Part shown: positions 54,357 through 62,676 of the stretch, in pieces
Layout: every line of letters begins with the position of its first letter
Numbering within the stretch: the first letter of the stretch is position 1
Assembly (NCBI RefSeq): GCF_003601975.1
Contig: NZ_QZWZ01000012.1
Coordinates: 124,001-188,000 of the forward strand
DNA: 64,000 nucleotides
Direction of reading: 5' to 3'
From: Mesorhizobium waimense
GTDB lineage: Bacteria; Pseudomonadota; Alphaproteobacteria; Rhizobiales; Rhizobiaceae
Position numbers and translations under genes: made by a program
The notes under the pieces: model-generated
What the model was told of the DNA's origin: nothing
The model's input: the letters and a program-made list of their open reading frames with translations, nothing else
Databases searched by the model: none

Positions 54357-54395
54357 GTACATCGTACGATGCGACTAAATAGTACATCGTACGAT
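54357..54395. promoter_or_regulatory. doubled palindromic operator of the TetR regulator
   Basis: Two exact copies of GTACATCGTACGAT, at 54357-54370 and 54382-54395, 25 bp apart. Each contains the perfect palindrome ATCGTACGAT. They lie between the TetR start (54283) and the divergent RidA-like gene (54526), next to a TTGACT -35 candidate (54350-54355). Confidence 0.75.
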
Positions 54396-54525
54396 TCAAT
54401 CATATGGGCGATCGGTTAAAGTTCAGTCCTGCCGGCCCCGAGGGTACGTTGCTCGCAGTCCTCTGAGCCAAGAGAAAATCATGTAACGCGCAATCAAGCA
54501 CCTGCATATCGGAGGCCTAATCATC

Positions 54526-54969
54526 ATGACCATGGGAGTTCCCACTGCGACGACAGCGAATGAGAATGATCTCAAGCTGACCATCGTCAATCCACAAAAC
54601 CTCTACGACCCGACGCCGAATGGCTACAGCACGGCGGTGATCGTGCCCCGCGAAGCCCGGGTGGCCTACATCTCCGGACAGGGTGGCCAAGACAGCAGGG
54701 GAGCCTTGTCACCCGACTTTGCAGTCCAGGTTAAGCAGGCCTATGCAAATCTGGGCGCGGCTCTCGATGCGCTCGGTGCCAGGCCGGATCAGGTCGCCAA
54801 GCTCACGGTCTTCGTGGTCGATCACGATATGTCCAAGCTTGAGGTGTTGACCAAGAACGTCAAGGAAATGTTCGGCGAGGCGCTGCCGGCGCAGACTTTG
54901 GTTCCCGTTCCCAAGCTTGCAATCGACCCCATGCTCTTCGAGGTGGAAGCCGTGGTCGTTCTGGAATAG
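54526..54969 (+). CDS. RidA (YjgF/YER057c/UK114) family protein
   Basis: A 147-residue member of the Rid family, trimeric proteins that often hydrolyse reactive imines. Features: an ISGQGGQDSRG strand, AYANLGAALDALGA, and the C-terminal LFEVEAVVVL. The Arg of RidA that binds the substrate carboxylate (PARSxVEV) is replaced by Gln (PAQTLVPV), so classical 2-aminoacrylate deaminase activity is unlikely. Divergent from TetR with operators between, so probably inducible. Confidence 0.82.
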   Translation: MTMGVPTATTANENDLKLTIVNPQNLYDPTPNGYSTAVIVPREARVAYISGQGGQDSRGALSPDFAVQVKQAYANLGAALDALGARPDQVAKLTVFVVDHDMSKLEVLTKNVKEMFGEALPAQTLVPVPKLAIDPMLFEVEAVVVLE

Positions 54970-55325
54970 TGGGGCGGCGCTCTTGGCCCGATCGCTCGAA
55001 TTGAAATGGATCGAGTGCGCCGCAGACAGCCGCGCGCGCTCGCAATCACGAGGGCCGAGCAACAACGCTTCGCGGCTGTCGCATTACGAAGCTGCATCTG
55101 CATCAGATGTCAAAGCTGTTTAGAGACGCGACCTTGCCAGCAAGTTAGAAATGCGACAGTGACGCGCTGTTTGGCACTGACGGGAGCGCCGATCGGGCGT
55201 CAGCTGGTGCGGGTTGCGCCGCCCGATCGGGGCGATCCGGTTGATCTCCTCGGCTTTAGCTTTAAGTGCCCGTGCTCTCGAAAAAAAGCACTGCATGGCT
55301 CGTTCTTTCCGCGTAACTATAACGC
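54970..55325. other. 356-bp gap with an 11-bp inverted repeat
   Basis: No ORF here resembles a known protein. The one clear structure is an 11-bp perfect inverted repeat, CCGATCGGGCG (55189-55199) and CGCCCGATCGG (55220-55230), separated by 20 bp. It could be a terminator for the RidA-like gene, a regulatory site for the permease downstream, or a mobile-element scar. Confidence 0.4.
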
Positions 55326-56135
55326 ATGACGCAAGAGGCGACCGCATCGACTACCCCTCGCAATATGCCAGCCGCATTCGGTGGCGGTGCCATCATTGGC
55401 GCCCTCGGCGGCCTCATCGGCCTTGGCGGCGCGGAGTTCCGACTGCCGCTATTGATCGGCATTTTCAACTTCGCTGCACTGGAAGCAGTGATCCTGAACA
55501 AGGCGATGAGCCTTGTCGTGGTGGCTACAGCTTTGCCGTTCAGGGCGCAGACAGTGCCCTTTGCCGACGTGGCGGCCCATTGGCCGGTCATCCTCAATCT
55601 GCTTGCTGGTAGCCTCTTGGGTGCCTGGTTTGGAGCAGGGTGGGCGACACGTCTCAAATCGGAAACTCTCTACAAGGTGATAGCCTTGCTCCTAGTCGTC
55701 ATCGCGGTCGTGCTGTTGTTCGGTCACGATGCCACGACAAGTCAGGTGCTGGTCACCGGCACAGCACAGCTCGTAGCAGGGATCATTGCTGGGTTCATCA
55801 TCGGCATCGTCGCCTCGCTCCTCGGAGTAGCCGGCGGAGAGCTTTTGATCCCGACACTGGTTCTGTTGTTCGGCGCCGATATCAAGCTGGCTGGCAGCCT
55901 GTCGCTCGCCGTGAGTCTGCCAACGATGCTCGTTGGGTTCACTCGCTATAGCCGAGATCAGAGCTTCTCGGTCATCGGCCGCAACAAGAAGTTCCTTCTG
56001 ATCATGGCCGCCGGATCAATCATAGGGACATTCATCGGTGGCCAGTTGCTCGGGCTGGTGCCGAGTTACGCGCTGCTTCCGGCACTCGCGCTGATCCTGG
56101 TGATATCGGCCGTAAAGGTCTGGCGGCACAAGTAG
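55326..56135 (+). CDS. TauE/SafE-family sulfite/anion exporter
   Basis: A 269-residue inner-membrane permease with about eight helices and two repeated TauE modules: the first contains GGAIIGALGGLIGLGGAEFRLP, the second IGIVASLLGVAGGELLIPTLV. Family members export sulfite, sulfoacetate or other organic anions; the substrate is unknown. Its stop codon abuts the stop of the transposase remnant on the opposite strand. ATG 55365 is an alternative start; neither has a convincing ribosome binding site. Confidence 0.82.
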   Translation: MTQEATASTTPRNMPAAFGGGAIIGALGGLIGLGGAEFRLPLLIGIFNFAALEAVILNKAMSLVVVATALPFRAQTVPFADVAAHWPVILNLLAGSLLGAWFGAGWATRLKSETLYKVIALLLVVIAVVLLFGHDATTSQVLVTGTAQLVAGIIAGFIIGIVASLLGVAGGELLIPTLVLLFGADIKLAGSLSLAVSLPTMLVGFTRYSRDQSFSVIGRNKKFLLIMAAGSIIGTFIGGQLLGLVPSYALLPALALILVISAVKVWRHK

Positions 56136-56967
56136 TCACTCGGCTGCCTCCAGTCGCTCGGCCGCCTCCATCCGAGCCATCGCCTGCTCCCGCCGGGCAA
56201 TGACGGCCGGATCGTTCATGAAATCCGTCCGACGTCCCGGCTTCGTGCCGCGCTTCACATAACCGTTGCCCTGGCTGCCGTCGGGAATGCCGAACATGTG
56301 GTTCGCCTGGCCGGTGCGGCGCGGGCCGTGCTGGCTGCGCTGAAGGTCGCGGCCAGCCTGCATCTCGGCCACCATTGCAAGCGCTTCGTCCAGGCGCTTG
56401 CTTTCGACAATCTCCGATCTGTGAACCGAGCGCAGCTTGTCAAATGTCCTGTAGGGTAGGGACGTTCTGCCATCCATGATCTCAAGGCGGCCGTCGGGAT
56501 AGTCGCAGACAACAACCTTCTTGCCGGCCAATGGTGCGAGCCATCGATCTGCACCAACTCGCCGAGGCAGTCGCGCCGGCCCCGTGGCTGGTGAAGCTGC
56601 CTCTTGCGCTCCCGGCGCGATGTCCAGTGCCGGCTTCCGTCATCCATTTGCGTAGCGTCTCGGTGCTGACGGCGATCTGGTGCCACTCAAGCAGCTTCTC
56701 GCGGGCAAGCATCGGTCCGAAATCGATGTAGTGTTCGCGGATCAGCTCCAGCACGAAGTCGCGAACACCATCGACAATGCGATTGTTGGAATGCCGGCCA
56801 CGCGCCTTGTGCCGAAGAGCCGTAGCGCCATCCGCCTGGAACGTCTTCGACAGCCGCTGGACCTGACGAACTGAAACGTCGAGCAGGCTTGCCGCTGCAA
56901 CGCCTGTCATTCGCCGCTCAATAACCTTCGACAGAACCTCGATACGCCGCAGCTCGCGTTCGCTCAT
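56136..56967 (-). pseudogene. ISNCY-type transposase remnant, core deleted
   Basis: The N-terminal helix-turn-helix part (MSERELRRIEVLSKVIERRM to HQIAVSTETLRKWM) reads from 56967. A frameshift near 56610 moves to RRERKRQLHQPRGRRDCLGE and QIDGSHHW, which holds the first DDE aspartate. There the catalytic core is deleted and the sequence joins, in another frame, the C-terminal KKVVVCDYPDGRLEIMDG and SLPYRTFDKLRSVHRSEIVE region, ending at 56136. About 150 or more residues, including the second Asp and the Glu, are missing, so it cannot transpose by itself. Confidence 0.8.
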
Positions 56968-57169
56968 CAGAACCAGTCCCAATCTGCATCTCCCGCGCTG
57001 TCGAAGGCGAGGAGATTGGCAGCGCACAAGCAGGAGCGACATTCCTACTTTGCCAGATCCGGACATTTTAACTTAGTGCTACACATCGAAGTCGCATAAG
57101 ATAGATTATGGAACTAGTGCGTACGGGCCGATGTGAGTTGAAACAAGCGCTTAGCGCCAACCGCGCCTG

Positions 57170-57343
57170 TTATTTGACCGGCATAGGCCCGGCTGACCGC
57201 CTCGGATTATCGGGATTTGCAACGGCGCCAAGCAGCTGCTTCGTATATGGATGCGACGGTCTGACGATGACCTCGTTGGTCAGGCCGCGCTCGACGATGC
57301 TGCCGCTTTGCATGACGCATATGTCGTCGGCAATGTGATCGGG
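57170..57343 (-). pseudogene. C-terminal fragment of an oligopeptide ABC transporter ATPase
   Basis: The last 56 residues before TAA at 57170-57172 match the end of DppD/OppF-type ATPases: HIADDICVMQSGSIVERG, then EVIVRPSHPYTKQLLGAV. No Walker A, Q-loop, signature or Walker B is present upstream, where the frame holds unrelated sequence. It is a decayed leftover of a transporter operon next to the transposase remnant. Confidence 0.7.
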
Positions 57344-57533
57344 CCCCGCAGCCTGGAAATCCTGCGCCGCATCAAACAGAATCTCAATGTCCTGCAATTT
57401 GACGATCCGCGTTTGCCGATCGGAGATTGAGAGACGCTCGGCGCGCCCCGACGCAATGTCCGGGCCGGCACCGCTGCCGCCAGTCACACGATCAGTGCTG
57501 CCGGTCGTGAAAAATGCGGCCCATCATGCTGAT

Positions 57534-58343
57534 TCATAAAGGTATGTCGATCACCATACCGTCATAGGCCGGCACGACATTGTCCGGTGTTTCGGCCATG
57601 ATCTTGTCGTAGTCGAGCGGCACGTGCATATGCGTGAGCACGGCGTTCTTAGGCGCCAGTCTTTCGATCCAGCCAAGCGCCTGGTCGAGCGACAGATGGC
57701 TCGGATGCGTGTTGTACTGCAGCGCGTCGATGACCAGCGTATCCAGGCCGCGCAGCCGTTCCGCCGTGGCGTCCGGAAAGTCGCTGATATCAGGGCAATA
57801 GGCGAGCCGGCCAATGCGGAAACCAAGCGAGATGATGTCGCCATGGATCTGCGGCAGCGGCTCAAGGGTGAGGGCGCCGCCCTCGCCTTCGATCATCACC
57901 GGCTTTGCATGGTCGATGATGTGGGCGCGCACGATCGGCGGATAGGAACTGCCCGGGGGCGTTTCGAAGCAATAGCCGAATGCTTGCCGGAGGCGCTGCA
58001 TCGTCGGCTGGTCGGCATGAATATCGATCAGGTGGCGCTGTTCGAGCACGAAGCCACGCAGATCGTCGATGCCGTGGATATGGTCGGCATGCGGGTGCGT
58101 GTAGATGACCGCGTCGACGCGTTTGACCGATGCCAGCAGCATCTGCTCGCGAAAATCCGGTCCGGTGTCGATGACCACCGTGGTCCTGGCGCCGTTCGCC
58201 GCGATGCGCTCGACCAATGCCGCCGTGCGCATGCGTCTGTTCCTGGGGTTGGCCGGGTCGCAATTGCCCCAGTCGCCGGTGATGCGCGGCGTGCCGGGTG
58301 ACGAGCCGCAGCCGAGAATGGTAAGGCGCAGCCGGTCGCTCAT
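57534..58343 (-). CDS. PhnP-like MBL-fold phosphodiesterase/hydrolase
   Basis: A 269-residue metallo-beta-lactamase-fold protein: LTILGCGSSPGTPRITGDW at the start, VVIDTGPDFREQML, the metal motif THPHADHIHGIDDLR (HxHxDH), YCPDISDF and LTHMHVPLDY. It resembles PhnP and related cyclic phosphodiesterases. Three bases separate it from the tatD stop on the same strand, and this tatD-MBL pairing is conserved in rhizobia. Substrate not established. Confidence 0.85.
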   Translation of the reverse strand: MSDRLRLTILGCGSSPGTPRITGDWGNCDPANPRNRRMRTAALVERIAANGARTTVVIDTGPDFREQMLLASVKRVDAVIYTHPHADHIHGIDDLRGFVLEQRHLIDIHADQPTMQRLRQAFGYCFETPPGSSYPPIVRAHIIDHAKPVMIEGEGGALTLEPLPQIHGDIISLGFRIGRLAYCPDISDFPDATAERLRGLDTLVIDALQYNTHPSHLSLDQALGWIERLAPKNAVLTHMHVPLDYDKIMAETPDNVVPAYDGMVIDIPL

Positions 58344-58346
58344 GCC

Positions 58347-59141
58347 TCAGGCGCCCGGCGCGCCCGGACGCGGCATTTTCCCGAAAAGCCGGAAGACATT
58401 GTCCGTGGTTATGGCTGCGATCTCGGTTTCGCTGACGCCAATCGTTTCGGCCAGCACCTTGGCCGTATGCGCGACATAGGCGGGCTCGTTGCGCTTGCCG
58501 CGAAACGGGATCGGCGCGAGATATGGCGCGTCGGTTTCGACCAGCAGGCGGTCATGCGGCACGTCGGCCGCGATGGCGCGCAATTCGGCTGAATTCTTGA
58601 AGGTCAGGATGCCGGAGAAGGACACGTAGCCGCCGAGTGCAACGCCGACTTCGGCCAGCCGCCGCCCGGATGAAAAACAGTGCAGAATGAAGGGGAAGGC
58701 GCCCTTCCCTGTTTCGTCCTCGAGGATGGCTGCCATGTCGTCATCGGCGTCGCGTGAGTGGATGACCAGCGGCAGGCCGGTCTCACGCGCGGCGGCGATA
58801 TGGGTGCGAAGCCCTTGCGCCTGCGCCTCGCGCGGAGCGTGATCGTAAAAGTAGTCGAGCCCGGCCTCGCCGATCGCCACCACCTTGGGATGGGCAGACA
58901 ATCGCACCAGGTCGGCGGTCGTCACGTCAAGCTCTTCGGCCGCATTGTGCGGATGGGTGCCGACGGAGCAGTAGACGTCATCAAAAGATTTCGCGATTTC
59001 AAGTATTTGATTGAACCGCTTCACCCGCGTCGAGATTGTCACCATGCGACCAATGCCGGCCGCCAGGGCGCGGGCGACAATGGCCGCCCGCTCTTCGGCG
59101 AAATCCGGAAAATCGAGATGGCAGTGACTGTCGACCAGCAT
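58347..59141 (-). CDS. tatD: TatD-family metal-dependent hydrolase
   Basis: A 264-residue TIM-barrel nuclease-type hydrolase: MLVDSHCHLDFPDF (metal-binding HxH), VGTHPHNAAE, GEAGLDYFYDHAPR (Glu ligand), PLVIHSRDADDD, HCFSSG and ETDAPYLAPIPFRGKRNEP. Homologues are 3'-5' exonucleases or D-aminoacyl-tRNA deacylases. The start codon shares a base with the metG stop, so it is translated as part of the metG operon. Confidence 0.9.
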   Translation of the reverse strand: MLVDSHCHLDFPDFAEERAAIVARALAAGIGRMVTISTRVKRFNQILEIAKSFDDVYCSVGTHPHNAAEELDVTTADLVRLSAHPKVVAIGEAGLDYFYDHAPREAQAQGLRTHIAAARETGLPLVIHSRDADDDMAAILEDETGKGAFPFILHCFSSGRRLAEVGVALGGYVSFSGILTFKNSAELRAIAADVPHDRLLVETDAPYLAPIPFRGKRNEPAYVAHTAKVLAETIGVSETEIAAITTDNVFRLFGKMPRPGAPGA

Positions 59142-60691
59142 CAGGCGTTCGCGTCCGGCTGCTCGACATAACGCGGAAACACCGGCTGCGGCGCTGGCAG
59201 CGCCGTGCCTGGAACCAGCGCGTGAGTTTCATCGACATGGGCAAGGTCACGGCTGTCTGCCGGCACGGCCAACGTATCGAGCAGCTTTCCCGCCGAGCCC
59301 GGAATGAAGGGCTGGCACATCAGCCCTACCCGTCGGATCACCTCGGCCGTGGTCCACAGCACCGTTTCCATGCGCGCCGGATCGGTTTTCTTGAGCGCCC
59401 ACGGTTCCTGGCCGGCGAAATAGCGGTTGGCTTCCGCCACCACGGCAAAGATCGCCGCCAGCGCCAGATGGATGCCCTGCTCGGCCATGGCCTTGCGCGC
59501 CGTGGCAAGGGCGGCGGTCGCCTGATCGAGGATCGCCTTGTCGAGGTCGGTCAGTTCGCCGCGCTTCGGCACCACCCCATCGCAGTTCTTGGCGATCATC
59601 GACAGCGAGCGCTGCGCCAGATTGCCGAGGTCGTTGGCTAGATCGGCATTGGTGCGGTTGACGATGGCATCGTGGCTGTAGCTGCCGTCCTGGCCGAACG
59701 GCACTTCGCGCAGGAAGAAATAGCGCACCTGGTCGAGACCGTAGTGTTCGACCATGGTGAAGGGGTCGACGACATTGCCGACCGATTTCGACATCTTCTC
59801 GCCGCGGTTGAACAGGAAACCGTGGGCAAAGACACGCTTCGGCAGTTCGATCCCGGCCGACATCAGGAAAGCCGGCCAGTAGACCGCATGGAAGCGGACG
59901 ATATCCTTGCCGATGATATGCGTGGCCGGCCAAAAGCTCCATTTCTCGGCCTTGGTGTCGGGATAGCCGGCGGTGGTGATGTAATTGGTCAACGCGTCGA
60001 CCCAGACATACATCACATGCTTGTCGTCGCCCGGCACCGGGACGCCCCATTTGAAATTGGTGCGCGAGATCGAGATATCCTTGAGGCCGGACTTGACGAA
60101 GCTGAGCACCTCGTTGCGGCGCTCGGCCGGACCGACGAAATCCGGCTGGTTTTCATACAGCGCCAGCAATTTGTCCTGATAAGCGGACAGCCGGAAGAAA
60201 TAGCTTTCCTCCTCGTTCCATTCGACCGGCGAGCCAAGCGGCTCGCGGCGCACGCCATCCTCGCCGAGCGTGGTTTCGCTCTCCTCGAAATAGGCCTCCT
60301 GTCGCACCGAATACCAGCCGCTGTAGCGATCCAGATAGATGTCGCCATTGGCAGCCATCGCCTTCCAGATCGCCTGGCAGGATGCGTAGTGGCGCGGTTC
60401 GGTCGTGCGGATGAATTCGTCGTTTGAGCTGCCGACTGTTTCGGTCATCGAGCGGAAGATTGCCGAATTGCGGTCGGCAAGCGCTAAGGGCGTGATGCCT
60501 TCCTTCTCGGCCGTCTGCTGCATCTTGAGGCCGTGCTCGTCGGTGCCCGTGAGGAACAACACATCCTTGCCGTCGAGACGCTGGAAGCGGGCCAGCGCGT
60601 CGCTGGCAATGACCGTATAGGCATGGCCAATATGCGGCTTGCCGTTCGGATAAAAGATCGGAGTGGTCAGGTAATATTTTTCGCGTGCCAT
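59141..60691 (-). CDS. metG: methionyl-tRNA synthetase
   Basis: Charges tRNA(Met). The 516-residue class I enzyme has YYLTTPIFYPNGKPHIGHAY with the HIGH motif and EKMSKSVGN as KMSKS, plus the anticodon-binding alpha-helical domain. The zinc-knuckle Cys set of E. coli MetG and the C-terminal dimerisation domain are absent, as in the shorter alphaproteobacterial form. The start is ATG 60691 (MAREKYY); Met at 60706 is possible. Confidence 0.96.
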   Translation of the reverse strand: MAREKYYLTTPIFYPNGKPHIGHAYTVIASDALARFQRLDGKDVLFLTGTDEHGLKMQQTAEKEGITPLALADRNSAIFRSMTETVGSSNDEFIRTTEPRHYASCQAIWKAMAANGDIYLDRYSGWYSVRQEAYFEESETTLGEDGVRREPLGSPVEWNEEESYFFRLSAYQDKLLALYENQPDFVGPAERRNEVLSFVKSGLKDISISRTNFKWGVPVPGDDKHVMYVWVDALTNYITTAGYPDTKAEKWSFWPATHIIGKDIVRFHAVYWPAFLMSAGIELPKRVFAHGFLFNRGEKMSKSVGNVVDPFTMVEHYGLDQVRYFFLREVPFGQDGSYSHDAIVNRTNADLANDLGNLAQRSLSMIAKNCDGVVPKRGELTDLDKAILDQATAALATARKAMAEQGIHLALAAIFAVVAEANRYFAGQEPWALKKTDPARMETVLWTTAEVIRRVGLMCQPFIPGSAGKLLDTLAVPADSRDLAHVDETHALVPGTALPAPQPVFPRYVEQPDANA

Positions 60692-60782
60692 GGATGAAGC
60701 CGTCATGAATGGTCTGAATGGGAAGTGTGGCGGTGGATATCGCATCGGAACGGCGATTGCCATCCCGCGGCCAAGGCCACGT

Positions 60783-61838
60783 TCACATTCGCATTACAGA
60801 GTTCAGGCGGTCGATCATGGTCAGGGCGTGCTGCTTCTTGTCGAGATTGTAGGTGTCGGTCTCAGATATAGCGTTCAGCGCCTCGTGCCAAGTATCCGAC
60901 AGCGTTTTGGCTCGCGCCAGATCGCCGGCAAGAGCTGCCTCGCTGGCGCCGTTCGAGAGCAGATCCAGCGCATGGCGGTTGAAGATGTCGAACTGGATCG
61001 CCTGGTCGCGGCCGCCGACGGCCTCCGCAAGCCGATAGGCACTATTGACGTCGCTCTTTCTGGCGCCGACAAGCGCGTCCAGGGCAGCCGCAATCTCCAG
61101 CCCGCCATATTGCGTCAGCAGGATCGCGTTGCGGGCGCTGCCTCCTGCCCGCTCGGCTAGTGCTGCGCGTGCCGCCGGCTCTTCCGGTGGCGGTGGTTCG
61201 ATGCCCTGGAGCACGCTCATCAGATCCTCGGCGTCGAGCGGCGTCAGCCGCACCATCTGGCAGCGCGAGCGGATCGTCGGCAGCAGGCTGCCTGGCGCAT
61301 GGACGATGAGAATGAACAGCGTGCGTGCTGGCGGTTCCTCAAGATTCTTCAGCAAGGCATTGGCAGCATTGATGTTCATGTCGTCGGCCGGGTCGACGAT
61401 CACGATCCGGTAGCTGCCGTCGTGCGAGGTCAGCGACAGGAAGCGGCTGACCTTGCGGATCTCGTCGACGGTAACGACCGTCTTGAAGCTCTTGGTCTTG
61501 TCGTTGGCCGGGCGGGTCAGATGCAGCACCGAAGGATGGGCCCCAGTGGCGATCTGCCGAAACAGCGATGAGGCCCGATCAGGAACGGCAAGCGCGTCGG
61601 GGGCTTGGCTGAAGGCCGGATGCTTCAACAGATGGTGCGCCAGGTGGAAGGCTAAAGTCGCCTTGCCGATGCCGACCGGACCGGCAAGGATCAGCGCATG
61701 CGGCAGCTTGCCGAAGCGATAGGCCGATGTCAGCATGGCGGCCGCCTGCGCATGCCCAACCAGGCGCGGTGTTTCAGATGGCTCCGGCACGCCGTCCAGC
61801 GTGTCGTGCTGCTCGGGGGCGATGCGTTCGAAGATCAT
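60783..61838 (-). CDS. holB: DNA polymerase III subunit delta'
   Basis: Clamp-loader subunit. The 351-residue AAA+ protein has LVGHAQAAAMLTSAYRFGKL, P-loop-like GPVGIGKAT, the sensor-region LLKNLEEPPARTLFILI and the RSRCQMVRLTPL arginine-finger SRC motif. Its ATG overlaps the tmk stop by 4 bp. The tmk-holB-metG-tatD order is a classic conserved string. Confidence 0.93.
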   Translation of the reverse strand: MIFERIAPEQHDTLDGVPEPSETPRLVGHAQAAAMLTSAYRFGKLPHALILAGPVGIGKATLAFHLAHHLLKHPAFSQAPDALAVPDRASSLFRQIATGAHPSVLHLTRPANDKTKSFKTVVTVDEIRKVSRFLSLTSHDGSYRIVIVDPADDMNINAANALLKNLEEPPARTLFILIVHAPGSLLPTIRSRCQMVRLTPLDAEDLMSVLQGIEPPPPEEPAARAALAERAGGSARNAILLTQYGGLEIAAALDALVGARKSDVNSAYRLAEAVGGRDQAIQFDIFNRHALDLLSNGASEAALAGDLARAKTLSDTWHEALNAISETDTYNLDKKQHALTMIDRLNSVMRM

Positions 61839-62509
61839 GCGGGTGCTGCCTGCCGCCTGTTGGCCGGCGTCATGGTCTCCAGGGCGGCGAACACGGCCGC
61901 GGTGACGACATGCTCGACGGTATCGGGGTCGGCGGAAGCATCGACGACGATGCAGCGCTCCGGCTCCGCCGCGGCGATCGCCAGGAAGGCTTCGCGGCGG
62001 CGCTGGTGGATATCAAGCGTCTCCTTTTCGTATCGGTCCGGTCCGGCGTTGGCGCCGCGCCGCGCTGTTGCGCGCCGCAGGCCTTCGGCCGGGTCGATGT
62101 CGAAGATCAGCGTGATGTCGGGCACCATGCCGTTAATGGCGACCTCTTCCAGTGCCTCCATGAACGCCGGATCGAGGCCCCCGGTGACGCCCTGGTAGAC
62201 GCGCGAGGAATCCATGAAGCGATCGCAAAGCACGATGGTGCCGCGCTCGACCGCCGGCCGGATGATCTGCTCGACATGGTCGGAGCGCGCGGCCGCGAAA
62301 AGCAGCGCCTCCATCTTGGGGCCGAACGGTTCGGCGGCACCCGAAAGCAGCACATGCCTGACCGCTTCCGCGCCCGGCGAGCCGCCCGGCTCGCGGGTGA
62401 CGAGGACATCGTATTTCTTGGCGCTCATCTTGCTTGCCAGCCGCTCGATCTGCGTCGACTTGCCGGCGCCCTCGCCGCCTTCGAAGGTGATGAAAAATCC
62501 GCTCGCCAC
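61835..62509 (-). CDS. tmk: thymidylate kinase
   Basis: Phosphorylates dTMP to dTDP. The 224-residue kinase has P-loop FEGGEGAGKSTQI (8-20), the DR(F/Y)-containing LCDRFMDSSRVYQG, and a LID region with RRGANAGPDRYEKE. It is coupled to holB by a 4-bp overlap and separated from the dacA-like gene by 163 bp containing a dispersed repeat. Confidence 0.95.
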   Translation of the reverse strand: MASGFFITFEGGEGAGKSTQIERLASKMSAKKYDVLVTREPGGSPGAEAVRHVLLSGAAEPFGPKMEALLFAAARSDHVEQIIRPAVERGTIVLCDRFMDSSRVYQGVTGGLDPAFMEALEEVAINGMVPDITLIFDIDPAEGLRRATARRGANAGPDRYEKETLDIHQRRREAFLAIAAAEPERCIVVDASADPDTVEHVVTAAVFAALETMTPANRRQAAPA

Positions 62510-62613
62510 TCGAAACTGCCCTTGCTGTGCCGCCCTGGTCTGGATGCTCTCTTAGTCCCGGCTTGAAAAAAGGTCCACGATCTCGGCCAGAACTCCCAGC
62601 TGCTTCCGCCCCA

Positions 62614-62676
62614 ACTATCTGTTTTGTCGCATTCCGAGACGGAAAACCGCTGCGCACTTTTCCTGCAATGCTCTAA
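62614..62676. repeat. dispersed rhizobial intergenic palindromic repeat, copy 2
   Basis: From ACTATCTGTTTTGTCGCAT through GACGGAAAACCGC and GCGCACTTTTCC to TGCAATGCTCTAA, ending on the stop codon of the dacA-like gene. The plan CTATCT-GTTxTG-GCAT-CGGAAAACCG-CTTTTC parallels copy 1 at 35854-35918. It may act as the 3' end of the dacA transcript. Confidence 0.55.

Noticed and set aside
55006..55329. Plus-strand ORF of 107 codons before the TauE gene
   Set aside because: Cys- and Arg-rich with no recognisable family or ribosome binding site, and the overlapping minus-strand ORF is equally featureless.
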